Positions 6,997 through 10,188 of a DNA stretch of 10,188 nucleotides are shown one piece after another. Position 1 is the stretch's first letter. Each line of letters begins with the position of its first letter. This DNA is from Larix sibirica (lineage: Eukaryota; Streptophyta; Pinopsida; Pinales; Pinaceae): the NCBI GenBank assembly GCA_004151065.3, contig NWUY0300017210.1, positions 8,650 to 18,837 of the forward strand, read 5' to 3'. The position numbers and the translations under genes are program-made. Below the pieces are notes generated by a model, which saw only the letters and a list, made by a program, of their open reading frames with translations, was not told where the DNA came from and ran no database searches.

Positions 6997-8079
6997 ATTG
7001 GTTTATAGGCCCCTTGTACAAATCTTCACAAAATTTCTGCCATAACTTATTCCAATCCATTGTTTCTCTTATATTCTCTTGATGGAAATATTGTTTGTAA
7101 GAAAAATCATAAATAAATCCACCATATATATGCATTGTTGTCTCCTTAAGAGTTTCACCATCTTTTACCTATTTCTATTGTATAATTTTCAACCTCTTAA
7201 AATGACTTAACCCTTACTACACCATAATATCCACAACACTTTCTCCTACAAAATTTTGAAATATGCATAGGAAAAGTGTCTTAATTTCACCCTATTCCAT
7301 GTCAAGTCAAGCTTAGGGATGAAATGTGCCACTCACCATTGAAAAGTTGTAATCCCAAGGGTGTTTGGAAAATTTATCTATGTTTATTTATATATTACAA
7401 ACTTCATCCTTTCTTCAAATTATCGCATGTGCTTCATTGGATATTAACCATCTTCACATTCCTTCATAAGTTTGTTGTTTGAGCTTCAATTCTATGTATA
7501 TTCTTTATGTACCTTGGATAAACTACATCATGACTCTTATGTCCATTTTGGAAACATGTTAGCAAAATATTCTCTTGATGTAACTTCCATGTGTAGGACA
7601 ACTTGTTTATCATGATTTTATTGTTCATCTCTTATCATCATATATGAATGTTCCATATTGAGATGGGGCCTTGATAGCTCGTCTTTCTCTATGGCACTTG
7701 TCTTAGCCTCTGCCACCCTTTTGATTTTGTCTAAGGAATTATCACTTTTCCGTGACCCTTCTAAAGAACAAGGCTTCTTTTTCAAAACACATATTTATTC
7801 TCAATGCATATACCAAGGCAAACAATACTGGATATGCTTCTTTAGGCAATTTTAGGAATTTCAATGTTGCATATTATTTGATTCCATAGGAATTTGTAAT
7901 TACATTTATATTTACTACCATTAGTCTCCACATGGGTCTACACATAATATGGTTTACAACCCTTATGGTAACATTGTTATACTTCATATGTGGTTTCACC
8001 AATACTTCCTCCCAAAATATTTATAAGATTATGCTTATTTCTATTCATGGGCTTACCGCCACATTGAAAACTTCTTTAC
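6997..8079. other. AT-rich stretch without a recognisable gene
   Basis: No intact ORF or RNA gene is seen. The small plus-strand ORF at 7658-7855 has no features I recognise. On the minus strand at about 8060-7930 the fragment FWEEVLV...Y.N....RVVNH loosely recalls the end of a copia-type integrase core (W-G-E-A...Y-L-I-N-R), with stops on both sides. I do not see the following FGC motif or any copia RT, so this is only a hint. The stretch may be host sequence between insertions or further eroded retroelement. Confidence 0.35.
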
Positions 8080-8423
8080 TGTAACATCCCAAAATTTATC
8101 AAAAATTTAAAAATTTTCAATGTAGCATTTAATGCATAAACTAACTGTCCGGAATTGTAATTAATGCTTCTATGTTGTCATACTGAAATAAATGTCTATA
8201 ATGATCAATCTTTGTATTGTTTTGCGTCATGATGTACGTTGATATTATAGCCTACGTTAAAGTACTATTGGATATTCAGCTATGTTTTTATATTTCTTAT
8301 GTCAATGCTCCTTTGGATAATAGTGTTTAAAAATGCTAACTGTTGTAATTCTTTTGATGTTGAAAGGGGTCCTAAGGGTACCCCGAGGCTTACTTAGCAT
8401 TCACACTAAAGCATTTGGACCTT
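8080..8423 (+). mobile_element. LTR-type repeat, copy B (5' portion)
   Basis: This is the second copy of the repeat at 3307-3649, in the same orientation, about 90% identical by hand count (corrected distance near 0.10). The similarity starts at TGTAACATCCC with unrelated sequence before it, so 8080 is a well-supported element end. Unlike copy A, it runs on past the shared part (CCTTTTTTCGCAG and beyond), so the true repeat is longer than 344 bp and probably extends into the rest of the window. Copy B keeps the common start TGTAACATCCCAAAA, where copy A has TGTAACATCTTAAAA. Confidence 0.7.
8366..8384. repeat. Palindromic GGGGT...ACCCC block in copy B
   Basis: This is the same dyad as at 3592-3610, inside the 43-bp run (8361-8403) that is identical in both copies. 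Confidence 0.5.
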
Positions 8424-10188
8424 CCCTTTTTTCGCAGATTATAGGTAAGGATCGTACAACAGGTCAAGTATAAATTAACTTGCACTTCAGATAATCGTCA
8501 AAGATTTTGTTTAGAGTATCAAGGTACCTTAAATAACTCGTCTAACAGTTGCAGCTATAAACTAACCTCTCATGCATTTCTAGTTTACACTCAAAGGATG
8601 AATTTGAACTTTAAAGCATTGATTAGAGATAATATACGATGCAAATAATTGTAGAAAGATAATGTTCCTTTAAGATTCATAGGCTAAAATACATGATAAT
8701 TTGTTTTCCTAGAGTATAATCCATATATACTTCACACTTTAGTTCCTAGGAAGTCTTTATATATACTTCTATATATTTCTTATAGCACCTAAACTATATG
8801 TAAGTATTATGGCATACGACCCAGATGCAAACATATATATATTTACTTATGACATATAAACTATATGTTAATTCCAAGCTTTTTCCTATATTATTAACTA
8901 TAAGCCGAGAGTTTTATGCAGAGATCCTATATACCAACTATAGGAAATCTATAGGTACTAACGTGAGACTTTGATCATACACTTGGTAAGTAGTTGGTTC
9001 AACATTTACGGGTGTACTAATACTTATTTTAACCTATGTATATATAATGTGGCAGGTTTATAAGCACCTTCATGCCAACGTAAAACAAGGACATGGTCAT
9101 AATGATGTAATGGATAAGTGTGCTGGCAGAAGTTCGGAATCCAATATTGGCATTTAACTTCCCCATCTACCACCTTCATGGGAGACCTTGGTGGCAGAAT
9201 ACATGTCTAGTGTTAAGTGAAAGATTGTGAGGTCAATACCGAAAATGTTGAGATGTAATGGGTCTCGTCCTAGTATCCTTCTTAGTTGGAGTGTGTAGTG
9301 GAAAGTATAATGAAATGTCTTTAATGTAACGAGAGCTTGGGATTATAACCTATGATCTACATCGTCGATTTGGAGATGATCTCGATAATTGGGGAAAATA
9401 ACCCTAACTCCTCTATGTTTCGGCGTTGTTGTTTCCATGAGCATTCATTGTGATAGAGGATAGTTTAGGAGGGAGGCCGACCGGCCTGCAGATGTTTAGG
9501 GTTTGCAAATAACAGGTCATTGAGAGTTCTTGCCACGTTTCGAACTCGTAATCCTGTGAGTGAGGTCTGATACCTGTTGATAGCTTTAAGAGTTGTGTTC
9601 TTGGTGTACAAGTGATAACTTCATTCAACATTCATAGTATGATGTCTCAGGATTCGAGCTGGTTGCAGAGGCTAGCGTCTCTATCTTTCGGTATTTATTA
9701 AGGTAACGTTTTACTGTAATTTCCATGTATTGTAATAGTTAATATGGCTTACGCTTGGAACTTTAGATTTAACCCTCTTCTGTTTAAAATGACAGGTACC
9801 TATGTCTACAGGGTTCTACGCTCAAGCTGATGGGAAACTACTAATGTGAATGGTAAGTCTCGGTGGTTTTCCCCCCTGTAGATTTCCTGGAAACTATTGG
9901 TCGTGTGTAATTTAGCCGGAGCACTTTGAAATCTAAATGGTGTGGTCATTGTTTGCAATGTTTACATGCATTGAAGCATATGTAAAGAGGATTGAATCCT
10001 CGGTCTACCCTTATAATGGGTTATGTTATGCTACTAACAATCAAAGTTGTTATGAATGTAACAAGGGTTTCACCCTCAGTTGTTTTGATGGGATCGAACA
10101 ATAATAAGATAATGTTTTGGTTATCCAACTCTGTGTTAACTGTAGAATTACTGTTGAAGTTTTGAACTCGTCTTGCTACTGTAACCTT
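8424..10188. other. Non-coding continuation downstream of copy B
   Basis: No gene is recognisable; the 72-codon minus-strand ORF at 9413-9631 looks like chance. The stretch follows copy B without a break and may be the rest of a long LTR. From about 9690 onward it has ATTTATTAAGGTAACG, TGTAATTTCC and TGTAATAG phrases like those in transcribed parts of plant gypsy LTRs. No TGGTATCAGAGC-type primer-binding site or other LTR end is visible before the window stops, so the element's 3' limit is unknown. Confidence 0.4.
8700..8880. repeat. TATATA-rich low-complexity cluster
   Basis: Several TATATA runs occur with a 12-bp direct repeat, TAAACTATATGT, at 8790-8801 and 8857-8868. ACTTATG/TAAGTAT pieces between them can pair weakly. 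This is a simple-sequence patch within the tail of copy B; it could be mistaken for promoter TATA boxes but has no directional context. Confidence 0.5.

Noticed and set aside
9536-9546. Second B-box-like motif (minus strand AGTTCGAAACG)
   Set aside because: It matches the B box fairly well, but no A box lies at the required distance upstream on the minus strand, so a SINE or tRNA is not supported.

Overview
The window looks like non-genic, repeat-derived plant nuclear DNA, most likely from a large genome rich in decayed retroelements; a gymnosperm would fit, but that is inference. The clearest evidence is a degraded Ty3/gypsy pol on the minus strand. Other evidence is LTR-type repeat ends beginning TGTAACATC, a tRNA-derived SINE-like head, AT-rich sequence throughout, and no intact long ORF (the longest is about 120 codons, and none has a convincing product). 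I found no rRNA or functional tRNA gene, no CRISPR array, no bacterial-style operon and no intact protein-coding gene.

Layout. Positions 1-1020 are AT-rich and non-coding, with one imperfect direct repeat. Positions 1020-2950 are visibly richer in G+C and purines. They hold a 2 x 294 bp tandem duplication (1285-1873) split by a single N, then a decayed plus-strand reading frame (1880-2899). Positions 2900-3306 look like the promoter/R/U5 part of an LTR, with a TATA motif at 2998. Positions 3307-3649 are copy A of a dispersed LTR-type repeat, cut off at a second N (3650). From 3651 to about 6996 lies a minus-strand Ty3/gypsy remnant: RNase H start and reverse transcriptase (3651-4603), the linker before RT (to about 4760), a short leader in place of gag-protease, and a candidate LTR (about 5406-6996). 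That LTR interval also contains a 16-bp minisatellite, a SINE-like head and a cluster of CACATGTCA/CACGTGGC motifs. Positions 6997-8079 are AT-rich, with at most a trace of a second retroelement. Copy B of the LTR-type repeat starts at 8080, matches copy A to 8423, and is followed by non-coding DNA to the window end.

Nothing here appears to function together now. The window is best read as layered, broken retrotransposons. Both undetermined bases sit exactly at structural discontinuities, so parts of the arrangement may come from assembly. I did not find a previously undescribed functional system. The most informative features are the nested repeat structure, the disabled pol with its internal 44-bp duplication, the SINE-like head and the regulatory-motif cluster.
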